Below are positions 7,689 to 15,195 of a stretch of DNA of 20,531 bases, in pieces (within the stretch, counting starts at the first letter, position 1; every line of letters starts with the position of its first letter). The position numbers and the translations under genes were made by a program. Origin of the DNA: Betaproteobacteria bacterium (GTDB lineage Bacteria > Pseudomonadota > Gammaproteobacteria > Burkholderiales > Thiobacillaceae); assembly GCA_020049245.1 (NCBI GenBank), contig JAIFLB010000094.1, positions 1 to 20,531 of the forward strand, in the 5' to 3' direction. The notes under the pieces were generated by a model. That model was not told the origin of the DNA and ran no database searches. It was given only the letters and a program-made list of their open reading frames with translations.

Positions 7689-8018
7689 ATGCAACTGCTC
7701 GATGAATCGACCTACCACCGCCAATTGATGCAAACGCGCGGACCCGCGCTGGTGCTGTTCAGCAGCCAGGCCTGCGGCACCTGTCGCCAGGTCGAACGCC
7801 TGTTGCCTTCCAGCGCTCCGGAGGGCGCGACGTTGTTCAAGGTGGATGTGCAGGTTGCCTCGGCACTGGCGCGGGCGTTCGAGGTGTTCCATTTGCCGAC
7901 CCTGTTGCTTTATCTCGACGGTCATTACCACGCCTGCCTGAATTGTGAAGTCACGCCGACCGCGCTGCACGCCGCGATCGAGCAGGCCGTCAACCAGCCC
8001 GCCGAGGAAGAACCATGA
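7689..8018 (+). CDS. Thioredoxin-like protein
   Basis: A 109-residue thioredoxin-fold protein when started at ATG 7689. The redox motif is C29-G-T-C32 (in SQACGTCRQVE), lacking the tryptophan of classical WCGPC thioredoxins, and the cis-proline is P70 in FHLPTLLLYLDG. A second CxxC-like pair (C83 and C86, ACLNC) sits in the strand that normally follows. There is no signal peptide, so it is probably cytoplasmic. The frame is open further upstream to 7575, but that extension is not thioredoxin-like. Neither start has a good ribosome-binding site. The stop overlaps the ampD start (ATGA at 8015-8018), so the two are translated together. The partner substrate is unknown. Confidence 0.8.
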   Translation: MQLLDESTYHRQLMQTRGPALVLFSSQACGTCRQVERLLPSSAPEGATLFKVDVQVASALARAFEVFHLPTLLLYLDGHYHACLNCEVTPTALHAAIEQAVNQPAEEEP

Positions 8019-8548
8019 ACGTTGATGCTGCTGGATGGTGTGAGGTAGCGCGCCGCATTGATTCGCCCAACTGCGACGCGCGCCCGCCGGATGCCGAAAT
8101 CAGCCTGCTGGTGATCCACAACATCAGCCTGCCACCGGGGGAATTCGGCGGGCCGGGCGTCGAACAGTTGTTCACCAATCGGCTCGACCCGTCGGCTCAC
8201 CCGTATTACGCGACGATTCACAGCTTGCGCGTGTCATCCCACTTCTTCATCCGCCGCGACGGCGAACTGGTTCAGTTCGTGCCCTGTAGCCAGCGTGCCT
8301 GGCACGCTGGGGTTTCAAGCTGGCGCGGTCGCGAGCGCTGCAATGATTTTTCGATCGGGGTGGAGCTGGAAGGCAGTGACGAGCAGCCGTTCAGCGATGC
8401 GCAATACCGTTGCCTGAACGAATTGATCGAGTCGCTGCGGGCGGCGTATCCGGGCTTGCTCGATATTGCCGGCCACTCGGATATCGCGCCCGGCCGCAAG
8501 ACCGATCCGGGGCCGTGTTTCGACTGGAGCCGGGTGAAAAACTGCTAG
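8015..8548 (+). CDS. ampD: AmpD, 1,6-anhydro-N-acetylmuramyl-L-alanine amidase
   Basis: A 177-residue cytoplasmic zinc amidase that removes the stem peptide from anhydromuropeptides during cell-wall recycling. In many Gram-negatives it thereby keeps AmpR-controlled beta-lactamase low. Zinc ligands are visible as H35 (VIHNIS), H154 (GHSDIAPGRKTDPGP) and D164, and the catalytic candidates are E117 and K162, almost the same numbering as the E. coli enzyme. There is no signal peptide, which separates it from the periplasmic AmiD. The length is usual for AmpD. It overlaps the thioredoxin-like gene by four bases and is convergent with panD, with 13 bases between the stops. Confidence 0.93.
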   Translation: MNVDAAGWCEVARRIDSPNCDARPPDAEISLLVIHNISLPPGEFGGPGVEQLFTNRLDPSAHPYYATIHSLRVSSHFFIRRDGELVQFVPCSQRAWHAGVSSWRGRERCNDFSIGVELEGSDEQPFSDAQYRCLNELIESLRAAYPGLLDIAGHSDIAPGRKTDPGPCFDWSRVKNC

Positions 8549-8561
8549 CTGTTTAGGCTGT

Positions 8562-8942
8562 TTAGGCAGCTTGCGCCGGAATCTGCGCGCCGATGCGCTT
8601 GATGCGGTTCTTGTCGTCCACATAAACCAGCTTCGGCTCGAACTGGGCGAGTTCGATTTCATTGAAGTTGGCATAGGTGGCGATGATCAGGATGTCGTTC
8701 ACTGCCGCTTTTCGTGCCGCCGCGCCGTTGACCGATATCATGCCGGAGCCTTTCTGGCCGCGAATCGCGTAGGTGGCGAAGCGTTCGCCGTTGTTGACGT
8801 TGTAGATCTCGATTCTTTCGTATTCACGAATATCTGCTGCTTCCAGCAGAAGTTCATCAATCGCGCAGGAGCCTTCGTACTCCAGTTCGGAGGCGGTAAC
8901 GCGAACTCGGTGCAGCTTGGACTTGAGCAGGTTACGTTGCAT
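8562..8942 (-). CDS. panD: PanD, aspartate 1-decarboxylase
   Basis: A 126-residue pyruvoyl-dependent enzyme that turns L-aspartate into beta-alanine for pantothenate and coenzyme A. The self-cleavage site is visible as G24-S25 in EYEGSCAID; Ser25 becomes the pyruvoyl group. The family blocks YAIRGQKGSGMISVNGAAA and NDILIIATYA follow in order. The ATG at 8942 gives the standard length and the usual MxRxLLKSKLHRVxVT beginning. The frame is open up to 9023 but that extension overlaps the promoter. No panB or panC is next to it. Confidence 0.95.
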   Translation of the reverse strand: MQRNLLKSKLHRVRVTASELEYEGSCAIDELLLEAADIREYERIEIYNVNNGERFATYAIRGQKGSGMISVNGAAARKAAVNDILIIATYANFNEIELAQFEPKLVYVDDKNRIKRIGAQIPAQAA

Positions 8943-8972
8943 GGCGGTGGATGAATTGAAAATCGGGGTGCA

Positions 8973-9000
8973 ATTATAGCCATGATCTTGCGCTGCACAA
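8973..9000 (-). promoter_or_regulatory. panD: Probable sigma-70 promoter of panD
   Basis: On the minus strand a perfect -10 box TATAAT (8973-8978) lies 30 bases upstream of the panD ATG. At a 16-base spacing a weak -35 box TTGTGC (8995-9000) is found, with three of six matches. The predicted leader is only about 25 bases long. Confidence 0.5.
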
Positions 9001-9060
9001 TAAATCGGCTGGACACGGTACAAACGGGCTAGTCCCTTGTTTCAAAGAAGGATTCACGCT

Positions 9061-10341
9061 TCAAGCAATCAGGATGGCGCGGAAATCGTTGACGTTGGTC
9101 CGGGTCGGGCCGGTCAGCAGCAGATCGTTCAGGTTGGCAAAAAAACCGTAGGCATCGTTGTTTTCCAGTGCGTCGCGGGCATCAATGCCCCGCGTCGCCG
9201 CGCGCATCAGACTATCTGGCGTTATCACCGCGCCGGCATTGTCCGCAGTGCCGTCGATGCCATCGGTATCCGCCGCCAGCGCATGCACCCCAGGCAGCCC
9301 GTTCAGCGCAATCGCCAGCGCCAGCAGGAATTCGGCGTTGCGGCCGCCACGACCCCGGCCCCGCACGCTCACCGAGGTTTCGCCGCCGGACAGCAACACC
9401 ACCGGCGACGGCCAGGGATTGCCATATTGGCGAATCTCGCGCGCCAGCGCGGCAAACGCCTGCGCCACTTCGCGTGCTTCGCCGGTAAAGGTGTCGCCCA
9501 GAATCACTGGACGAATGCCGTGCGCATGGCAGAAATCCGCCGCCGCCTGCAATGCCGTGCGGCCGTTGGCGATGACATGATGTTCAACTTGCGCAAAGCA
9601 CGACTCGCCCGGCTTCGGCGTTTCTTCCTGTTCACCCGCTGCGCCTGCCTGCAAGTGGCGCGGCACACTGGCCGGCGCATCGATGCGCCAGCGCGCCAGA
9701 ACCGCCAGCGCATCGGCGTAGGTGGATGCATCCGGCGCGAACGGGCCGGACGCGATCACCGCCGGATCGTCGCCGGTGACATCGGAAATCAGCAGCGCGG
9801 TGACTGGTGCGCGGCAAGCGGCGGCCAAGCGTCCGCCCAGGGTTTGCGAGAGGTGTTTGCGCACCGTGTTGATCTCGGCGATGGGCGCGCCGCTGTTCAG
9901 CAGTGCACCGCTTACGGCTTGCAGTTCGGCCAGCGAAATGCCCGCAACTGGCAGACTGAGCAGGCTGGAACCACCTCCGGATATCAACGCCAGCACGTGG
10001 CTGTCCGGGGCGGCGCCACGCACTTGATCGAGCAGGCGTTGCGCTGCATCGAGGCCAGCCGCGTCCGGCAGCGGATGGCCGGCTTCGATGACTTCGATCC
10101 GTCGCGTTGGCACGCCGTGGCCGTGGCGAGTGATCACCAGACCGGAAAGATCGGCGTCCGGCCGCTGCGTTTCCACGCACGCCGCCATCGCCGCCGCCGC
10201 TTTTCCCGCGCCGACCACAATCAAATGTCCTGACGGTGGCACCGGCAGTTGTGTTGCCAAATGCGCGGGCATGACCGCTTCGGCTTGCACGGCGGCAATG
10301 GCGGTATGGAAGGCGTTAATCAACAGGTTACGTGGTGACAT
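9061..10341 (-). CDS. Glycerate 2-kinase, MOFRL family (TtuD/GckA type)
   Basis: A 426-residue cytoplasmic enzyme of the MOFRL glycerate kinase family, which phosphorylates D-glycerate to 2-phosphoglycerate with ATP. Older annotations call it hydroxypyruvate reductase TtuD. Landmarks are the VVGAGKAAAAMA loop near residue 43, the EAGHPLPDAAG segment, the glycine/serine-rich ALISGGGSSLLSLP, and in the C-terminal MOFRL domain LLSGGETSVSVRGRGRGGRNAEF and DTDGIDGTADNAGAV. The length fits the family. It stands alone, with panD transcribed in the same direction about 120 bases downstream and the RND adaptor divergent. Its upstream region has no clear ribosome-binding site. A role in glycolate/glycerate recycling is an inference. 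Confidence 0.88.
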   Translation of the reverse strand: MSPRNLLINAFHTAIAAVQAEAVMPAHLATQLPVPPSGHLIVVGAGKAAAAMAACVETQRPDADLSGLVITRHGHGVPTRRIEVIEAGHPLPDAAGLDAAQRLLDQVRGAAPDSHVLALISGGGSSLLSLPVAGISLAELQAVSGALLNSGAPIAEINTVRKHLSQTLGGRLAAACRAPVTALLISDVTGDDPAVIASGPFAPDASTYADALAVLARWRIDAPASVPRHLQAGAAGEQEETPKPGESCFAQVEHHVIANGRTALQAAADFCHAHGIRPVILGDTFTGEAREVAQAFAALAREIRQYGNPWPSPVVLLSGGETSVSVRGRGRGGRNAEFLLALAIALNGLPGVHALAADTDGIDGTADNAGAVITPDSLMRAATRGIDARDALENNDAYGFFANLNDLLLTGPTRTNVNDFRAILIA

Positions 10342-10492
10342 GAAATGCAGTCAGTCAAAATGGATGCCTGAATGAAATGTAGTGTGGAATATGCTCGCAT
10401 GCGCGGCGGTTTATTCATGTGGATGCGCCAGCATCGATCAGATTTCACCCTTTAGCAGAACATCAAACAGAGATTGCCAGGACCAAAAAGCC

Positions 10493-11653
10493 ATGCCAGA
10501 CCGGATCGTGCTCCCAACCCAGCGACGTTACCTGTTCGTCGTTTTGTACCTCGCCGTTTTGTACCTCGCCAGCGCGATGCTCGCCGGCTGCAATAACGAG
10601 CCAGCCGCCGATGCCAAGCCCGAGGATGCGTCTAAACCCGCCCTCACGGTCAGTCTCGCCGTGCCAGAAACCCTGGACTGGCCGAGACGGTTGCCCGCCA
10701 ATGGTGACATCGCCGCCTGGCAGGAAAGTGTGATCAGCGCCGAGATCAGCAATTACCGCCTGACTGAAGTCCTGGTCAACGTGTCAGACCGGGTGAAAAA
10801 AGGCCAGGTTCTGGCGCGGATTTCCAGTGACACGGTCGCTGCCGAACTTGCCCAGACCCGCGCCGCCGTGGCAGAGGCGGAAGCCGCGCTGGTCGAGGCC
10901 ATAGCCAATGCCGAGCGGGCGCGCCAACTGCAGCAATCCGGGTTCTACAGCCTGCAGCAGGGCAACCAGTTTCTGACCGGCGAGCAGACCGCGCGGGCGC
11001 GGCTTGATGCGGCCAAGGCGAAGGCGAGGGCGGACGAAATCCGTTTGGCGCAAACCCGGATTCTTGCGCCGGACGACGGCATCATCTCGGCGCGCACCGC
11101 CAGCCAGGGCGCGCTGGCGCAATCCGGGCAGGAACTGTTTCGTTTGATTCGTGGCGGTCGCCTGGAATGGCGCGCCGAAATCCCCGAAGCCGATATGGGC
11201 AGTATCAAACCGGGCGGGGTGGCGAAATTGACGTTGCCCGGCGGCACCGTATTGCAGGGTCGGGTGCGCGCCTTGGCGGCCACGGTCGACCCGAAGACCC
11301 GCAACGGCCTGGTTTATGTCGACCTGCCGGCCGGACCGGCCGAGGTGGAAGGCGCAGCACGCGCCGGCATGTTTGCGCAGGGCGAATTCGATCTTGGCAG
11401 CGCGCCGGCGTTGACCTTGCCGCAAACGGCGGTAGTCGCGCGTGATGGTTTCAATTACGTTTTCCGGCTTGAGGCTACCGACAAGACCGGCCTCGGCAAG
11501 GTCGCACAGAGCAAGCTCACACTCGCCCGCCGGATCGGCGACCGGGTGGAAGTTGTTGCCGGTCTTGCGCCGGACGCGAAAGTGGTCGCCACCGGCGCGG
11601 GTTTCCTCGCCGACGGCGATACGGTGCGGGTGGTTGATGGCGAGAAAAAGTAA
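10493..11653 (+). CDS. RND efflux periplasmic adaptor (membrane fusion lipoprotein)
   Basis: A 386-residue adaptor with start ATG 10493, chosen because a lipoprotein signal peptide follows at once: RR at 11-12, a hydrophobic run and the lipobox LAGC with Cys33. The mature part has the lipoyl-like beta strand and hairpin region (SAEISNYRLTEVLVNVSDRVKKGQVLARI), an alpha-helical coiled coil (about 120-195, rich in Ala/Glu/Arg), a second lipoyl half (TRILAPDDGIISARTASQG) and beta-barrel and membrane-proximal domains. Adaptors of this kind join an inner-membrane RND pump to an outer-membrane channel. The pump gene starts six bases after the stop. A 15-bp exact tandem duplication lies inside the signal peptide. 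The transported compound cannot be deduced; the pump type suggests drugs or lipophilic compounds rather than metals. Confidence 0.9.
   Translation: MPDRIVLPTQRRYLFVVLYLAVLYLASAMLAGCNNEPAADAKPEDASKPALTVSLAVPETLDWPRRLPANGDIAAWQESVISAEISNYRLTEVLVNVSDRVKKGQVLARISSDTVAAELAQTRAAVAEAEAALVEAIANAERARQLQQSGFYSLQQGNQFLTGEQTARARLDAAKAKARADEIRLAQTRILAPDDGIISARTASQGALAQSGQELFRLIRGGRLEWRAEIPEADMGSIKPGGVAKLTLPGGTVLQGRVRALAATVDPKTRNGLVYVDLPAGPAEVEGAARAGMFAQGEFDLGSAPALTLPQTAVVARDGFNYVFRLEATDKTGLGKVAQSKLTLARRIGDRVEVVAGLAPDAKVVATGAGFLADGDTVRVVDGEKK
10540..10569 (+). repeat. 15-bp exact tandem duplication in the adaptor signal peptide
   Basis: CGTTTTGTACCTCGC is present twice in direct succession (10540-10554 and 10555-10569). 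It is in frame and encodes VLYLA twice (residues 17-26) within the hydrophobic core of the lipoprotein signal peptide, lengthening it by five residues. Confidence 0.9.
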
Positions 11654-11659
11654 GCACCC

Positions 11660-14600
11660 ATGATCAACGTTTCCTCCTGGTCGATCCGCAACCCGATCCC
11701 GGCCATTCTGCTGTTTGCGCTGCTCACCATACTGGGCGTGATGGCGTTTCGCGCCATGAAAATCCAGCAGTTCATGGATATCGAACTGCCCACCGTCATC
11801 GTCACCGCCAGCCTGCCGGGTGCTGCGCCGGCGCAGATGGAGACCGAGGTCGCGCGCAAGATCGAGAATTCGGTCGCCACGCTGCAGGGCGTCAAACACA
11901 TCTACACCAAGACGCAGGATGGCAGCGCCACCATCACCGTCGAATTCCGCCTGGAAAAGCCGACCCAGGAAGCGGTGGACGATGTCCGTGATGCGGTTTC
12001 GCGCGTCCGCTCGGACCTGCCGGGCGACCTGCGCGACCCGACCATCACCAAGTTGAACATGGCCGGCATGCCGATCCTGACCTACACCATCGCCTCGGAC
12101 CGAATGGACGACGAGGCGGTGTCCTGGTTCGTCGACAACAACATCACCAAACGCTTGCTCAGCGTATCCGGCGTCGGCGCGGTGGCGCGTGTCGGCGGCG
12201 TCAGCCGCGAGATCAAGGTCGAACTCGACCCGGCCCGGCTGCAGGCCCTCAACGCCACTGCCGCCGACATTTCGCGCCAGTTGCGCCAGATTCAGCAGGA
12301 TGCGGCCGGCGGCCGCACCGACGTCGGTGGCGCCGAGCAATCGGTGCGCACGCTGGCCAGCGTCGCCTCGGTCGAGGAGTTGGCGCGGATGCAGATCAGC
12401 CTGTCCGACGGTCGTTCCATTCGTCTAGACCAGGTCGCCAGGGTGACCGATGGCGTCGCGGAACGGCGATCCGCCGCGCTGCTCAATGGCATTCCGGTAG
12501 TCGGTTTCGAAATCGTGCGCAGTCGTGGGGCGAGCGAAACCAGCGTCGCCGGCGGCGTGCGTGCCGAGCTGGAACGGATCAAGGCCGAATACCCCGATAT
12601 CACGATCACCGAGGCATTCAATTTCGTTGATCCGGTGCAGGAAAACTTCGACGGCTCCATGGCGCTGCTGATCGAGGGCGCCCTGCTTGCCGTGCTGGTG
12701 GTCTGGCTGTTCCTGCGCGACTGGCGCGCCACCCTGGTCTCGGCCACTGCGCTGCCGCTTTCGATCCTGCCGGCTTTTGTCGCGATGTACCTGCTCGACT
12801 TCAGCCTCAACGTGGTCACGCTGCTCAGTCTGTCACTGGTGGTCGGCATTCTGGTCGACGACGCCATCGTCGAAATCGAGAACATCGAGCGTCACCTGCG
12901 CATGGGCAAGACGCCGTATCAGGCCGCCATGCAGGCGGCAGACGAAATCGGCCTGGCGGTCATCGCCACCTCGTTCACGCTGATTGCAGTGTTTCTGCCC
13001 ACCGCCTTCATGAGTGGCGTCGCCGGAAAATTCTTTGTCCAGTTCGGCTGGACCGCAGCCATCGCGGTGTTCTTCTCGCTGGTGGTGGCGCGTCTGCTGA
13101 CGCCGATGATGGCCGCCTACCTGCTGAAGCCACCGCAGCATGACTATGTCGAACCGCGCTGGCTCCTGATTTATCAAAGCTGGGCGGCCTGGTGCCTGAA
13201 ACACCGCATGCTTACCACGCTGGCGGCGGTCGGCTTCTTTGTCGGCTCGTTCGCTCTGGTGCCGTTGTTGCCGAAGGGCTTCATCCCGCCCGACGATCTG
13301 TCGCAGACCCAGGCCTATCTGTCGCTGCCCCCCGGCAGTTCCTTTGCGCAGACCCTGGCCGTCGCCGAACAGGCACGTCAGATCGTGCAGAAGCATCCGC
13401 ACGTCAAACTGGTCTACACGGCGGTGGGCGGCGGCTCGGCTGGCGGCGATCCGTTCGCCCCGCGCGGTACGGCGGAAGTCCGCAAAGCGACGCTGACCAT
13501 CAATCTGACCCCGCGCGGTGAACGTGGCGGCATCAAGAAACAGGCCGTCGAAGCCGAACTTCGCGCCGCGCTGGCGGTGATTCCCGGCGTACGCGTCAAT
13601 GTCGGCCTTGGCGGCGCCAACGAGAAATACATCCTGGTCCTGGCCAGCGAGAACGGACCCGTACTGAGCGAGCATGCGCGTCAGGTCGAGCGCGAGTTGC
13701 GCACCATTCCCGGCATCGGCAACGTGGTCACCACCGCCAGCCTGGTGCGTCCGGAATTGTCGGTACGGCCCGATTTCGCCCGCGCCGCCGACCTCGGCGT
13801 CACCTCGGCGGCGATTGCCGATACGCTGCGCATCGCCACCACCGGCGATTATGACCAGAGCCTGGCCAAGCTGAATCTGGCGCAGCGCCAGGTGCCCATC
13901 GTGGTCAGCCTGCCGCCAGAGGCGAGGCAGGACATCGCCCTGCTGCAGCGCATGTCCGTGCCCGGCGCGCACGGCCCGGTGCCCCTTGGCAATGTCGCCC
14001 GCCTGGCCATCGAAGGTGGCCCGGCCGAGATCGACCGCTACGACCGGCTGCGCAACGTCAATTTCGAAATCGAACTCAACCAGCAACCGCTCGGTGAAGT
14101 GGAAACGCAGGTGCTCGCCCTGCCCAGCCTGAGCCACCTGCCGCCCGGCGTGATCCGCACGTCGGTGGGCGACGCAGAGGCGATGAACGAACTGTTTTCC
14201 AGCTTCGGCCTGGCCATGCTGACCGGCGTCATGTGCATCTACATCGTGCTGGTGTTGCTGTTCCGCGACTTCGTCCAGCCTTCGTCCATCCTGGTCGCGC
14301 TGGTGCTATCGGTACCGGGCGCCTTCCTGGCCCTGTTCGTCGCGCAGTCGGCATTGACCATGCCGTCGATGATCGGCCTGATCATGCTGATGGGCATCGC
14401 CACCAAGAACTCCATCCTGCTGATCGACTACGCCATCATGGCGCGGCGCGGATTCGATGGCAAACCCGGCCTGAGTCGCTGGGATGCGCTGCTCGACGCC
14501 TGCCGCAAACGCGCCCGCCCGATCGTGATGACCACTGTGGCGATGGGCGCCGGCATGCTGCCGATCGCCATCGGCCTCGGCACCGACCCCAGCTTTCGCG

Positions 14601-14734
14601 CCCCGATGGCCATCGTCGTCATCGGCGGCCTGATCACCTCGACCTTCCTCAGCCTGCTGGTAATCCCTGTGGTGTTCACCTACGTCGATGACGCGCGCGA
14701 GGCGGTAAAGCGGTGGTTCAAACGAATGGGCTGA
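11660..14734 (+). CDS. RND efflux pump, inner-membrane transporter (HAE1-like)
   Basis: A 1024-residue proton-driven RND pump. The first membrane helix (IPAILLFALLTILGVMAF) is followed by a large periplasmic loop with the usual VKHIYTKTQDGSATITVEF pattern. Helices 2-6 follow, including the proton-relay aspartates in VGILVDDAIVEIENIERH. A second periplasmic loop (about 550-850) and the C-terminal helices, with MLMGIATKNSILLIDYA holding the partner lysine, complete the twelve-helix plan. Acidic residues rather than the heavy-metal signature of the CusA type point to the HAE family. It is co-transcribed with the adaptor upstream. No TolC-like gene follows in the window, so the outer-membrane channel must be encoded elsewhere. 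Regulation is not visible. Confidence 0.93.
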   Translation: MINVSSWSIRNPIPAILLFALLTILGVMAFRAMKIQQFMDIELPTVIVTASLPGAAPAQMETEVARKIENSVATLQGVKHIYTKTQDGSATITVEFRLEKPTQEAVDDVRDAVSRVRSDLPGDLRDPTITKLNMAGMPILTYTIASDRMDDEAVSWFVDNNITKRLLSVSGVGAVARVGGVSREIKVELDPARLQALNATAADISRQLRQIQQDAAGGRTDVGGAEQSVRTLASVASVEELARMQISLSDGRSIRLDQVARVTDGVAERRSAALLNGIPVVGFEIVRSRGASETSVAGGVRAELERIKAEYPDITITEAFNFVDPVQENFDGSMALLIEGALLAVLVVWLFLRDWRATLVSATALPLSILPAFVAMYLLDFSLNVVTLLSLSLVVGILVDDAIVEIENIERHLRMGKTPYQAAMQAADEIGLAVIATSFTLIAVFLPTAFMSGVAGKFFVQFGWTAAIAVFFSLVVARLLTPMMAAYLLKPPQHDYVEPRWLLIYQSWAAWCLKHRMLTTLAAVGFFVGSFALVPLLPKGFIPPDDLSQTQAYLSLPPGSSFAQTLAVAEQARQIVQKHPHVKLVYTAVGGGSAGGDPFAPRGTAEVRKATLTINLTPRGERGGIKKQAVEAELRAALAVIPGVRVNVGLGGANEKYILVLASENGPVLSEHARQVERELRTIPGIGNVVTTASLVRPELSVRPDFARAADLGVTSAAIADTLRIATTGDYDQSLAKLNLAQRQVPIVVSLPPEARQDIALLQRMSVPGAHGPVPLGNVARLAIEGGPAEIDRYDRLRNVNFEIELNQQPLGEVETQVLALPSLSHLPPGVIRTSVGDAEAMNELFSSFGLAMLTGVMCIYIVLVLLFRDFVQPSSILVALVLSVPGAFLALFVAQSALTMPSMIGLIMLMGIATKNSILLIDYAIMARRGFDGKPGLSRWDALLDACRKRARPIVMTTVAMGAGMLPIAIGLGTDPSFRAPMAIVVIGGLITSTFLSLLVIPVVFTYVDDAREAVKRWFKRMG

Positions 14735-15049
14735 ATCAGCACCGAATTTTTTGAACAGGCGATATTCGTCGGCAGCGGTAAGCGGCTTGTGAAAGCAAGC
14801 CGTCGCAGGGCTGGATGATTGGCAGATCATCGGCCTGACCGGTGATTGGAGGATTGCCACTCGGGCGGCTGCTCGACTTCACATTCTTGCGGTTCGGTCA
14901 TTTGGTGAGTACTTTCGAAGCGGATAACTTCAGTCTGCATGAGGCTTCACAGGGGCGAGGAAGCGGTCAACTGTTGTTTCAAGGTTCAATCGAACCAGGG
15001 GCACTACCCAACTCTCGCCACCCCCCACGACACCTTGCCACCCGTCTGT

Positions 15050-15110
15050 CCTCCGGCCAGTTGGGTCTGCCGGAGGTCGAAGCGAAGTTGTAGGCGTTTG
15101 CGCTACAACT
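15050..15110. repeat. Two tandem inverted repeats upstream of fic
   Basis: First hairpin: CCTCCGGC (15050-15057) pairs with GCCGGAGG (15069-15076), 11-base loop. Second: AGTTGTAG (15086-15093) pairs with CTACAACT (15103-15110), 9-base loop. Each arm is 8 bp and perfect, and neither is followed by a T-run, so they are not ordinary terminators. A REP-like or mobile-element remnant is possible. Confidence 0.6.
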
Positions 15111-15136
15111 GCCGTACTCAAGGGCTCTTTCATTGT

Positions 15137-15179
15137 GTGACACCGTATTAACGATTGCTTTAATATGCTGAACATCGTT
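15137..15179 (+). promoter_or_regulatory. Likely fic promoter with flanking inverted repeat
   Basis: GTGACA (15137-15142) and TAATAT (15161-15166), 18 bases apart, form an acceptable sigma-70 promoter in an AT-rich patch. An inverted repeat AACGAT (15150-15155) / ATCGTT (15174-15179) brackets the -10 box and the expected start site, so it could be an operator. The binding protein is unknown; the Fic C-terminal winged helix is one candidate. Confidence 0.4.
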
Positions 15180-15195
15180 TAAAGAACCCTTTCAT

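Larger units (their letters stand above)
14735..15195 (+). other. Gene-poor stretch between the RND pump and fic
   Basis: About 460 bases without a convincing gene; short frames here show no known motif. It contains a 7-bp hairpin without a T-run (14783-14789/14796-14802), two successive perfect hairpins at 15050-15110, and at its right end the likely fic promoter. No clear terminator for the RND operon was found. Confidence 0.6.

Noticed and set aside
8549..8561. Repeated CTGTTTAGG at the ampD/panD junction
   Set aside because: A two-copy 9-bp repeat between convergent stops with no hairpin; too small to interpret.
9037..10233. Plus-strand open frame (398 codons) over the glycerate kinase
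   Set aside because: Antisense to a full-length MOFRL kinase, with arginine/glutamine-rich composition and no homology that I recognise.
10784..12340. Long minus-strand open frame (518 codons) over the RND genes
   Set aside because: It spans the opposite strand of two strongly supported genes, shows no family motif and has the Arg/Gly/Asp-rich composition of a GC-rich shadow.
12833..14137. Long minus-strand open frame inside the RND pump gene
   Set aside because: It is entirely antisense to conserved pump sequence, with low-complexity basic composition and no start signal; a shadow frame.
14783..14802. Terminator of the RND operon
   Set aside because: A 7-bp stem with a 6-base loop is present, but no T-run follows, so it was not called as a terminator.
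15006..15066. Integron attC-like core pair (ACCCAAC at 15006-15012 and GTTGGGT at 15060-15066)
   Set aside because: The outer cores match the consensus, but the inner L boxes are not complementary, the hairpins overlap the wrong places and no integrase or cassette is present; likely chance.
14842..15093. Possible 83-codon gene in the RND-fic spacer
   Set aside because: No ribosome-binding site, no recognisable family, and it overlaps the inverted repeats; coding potential is not supported.
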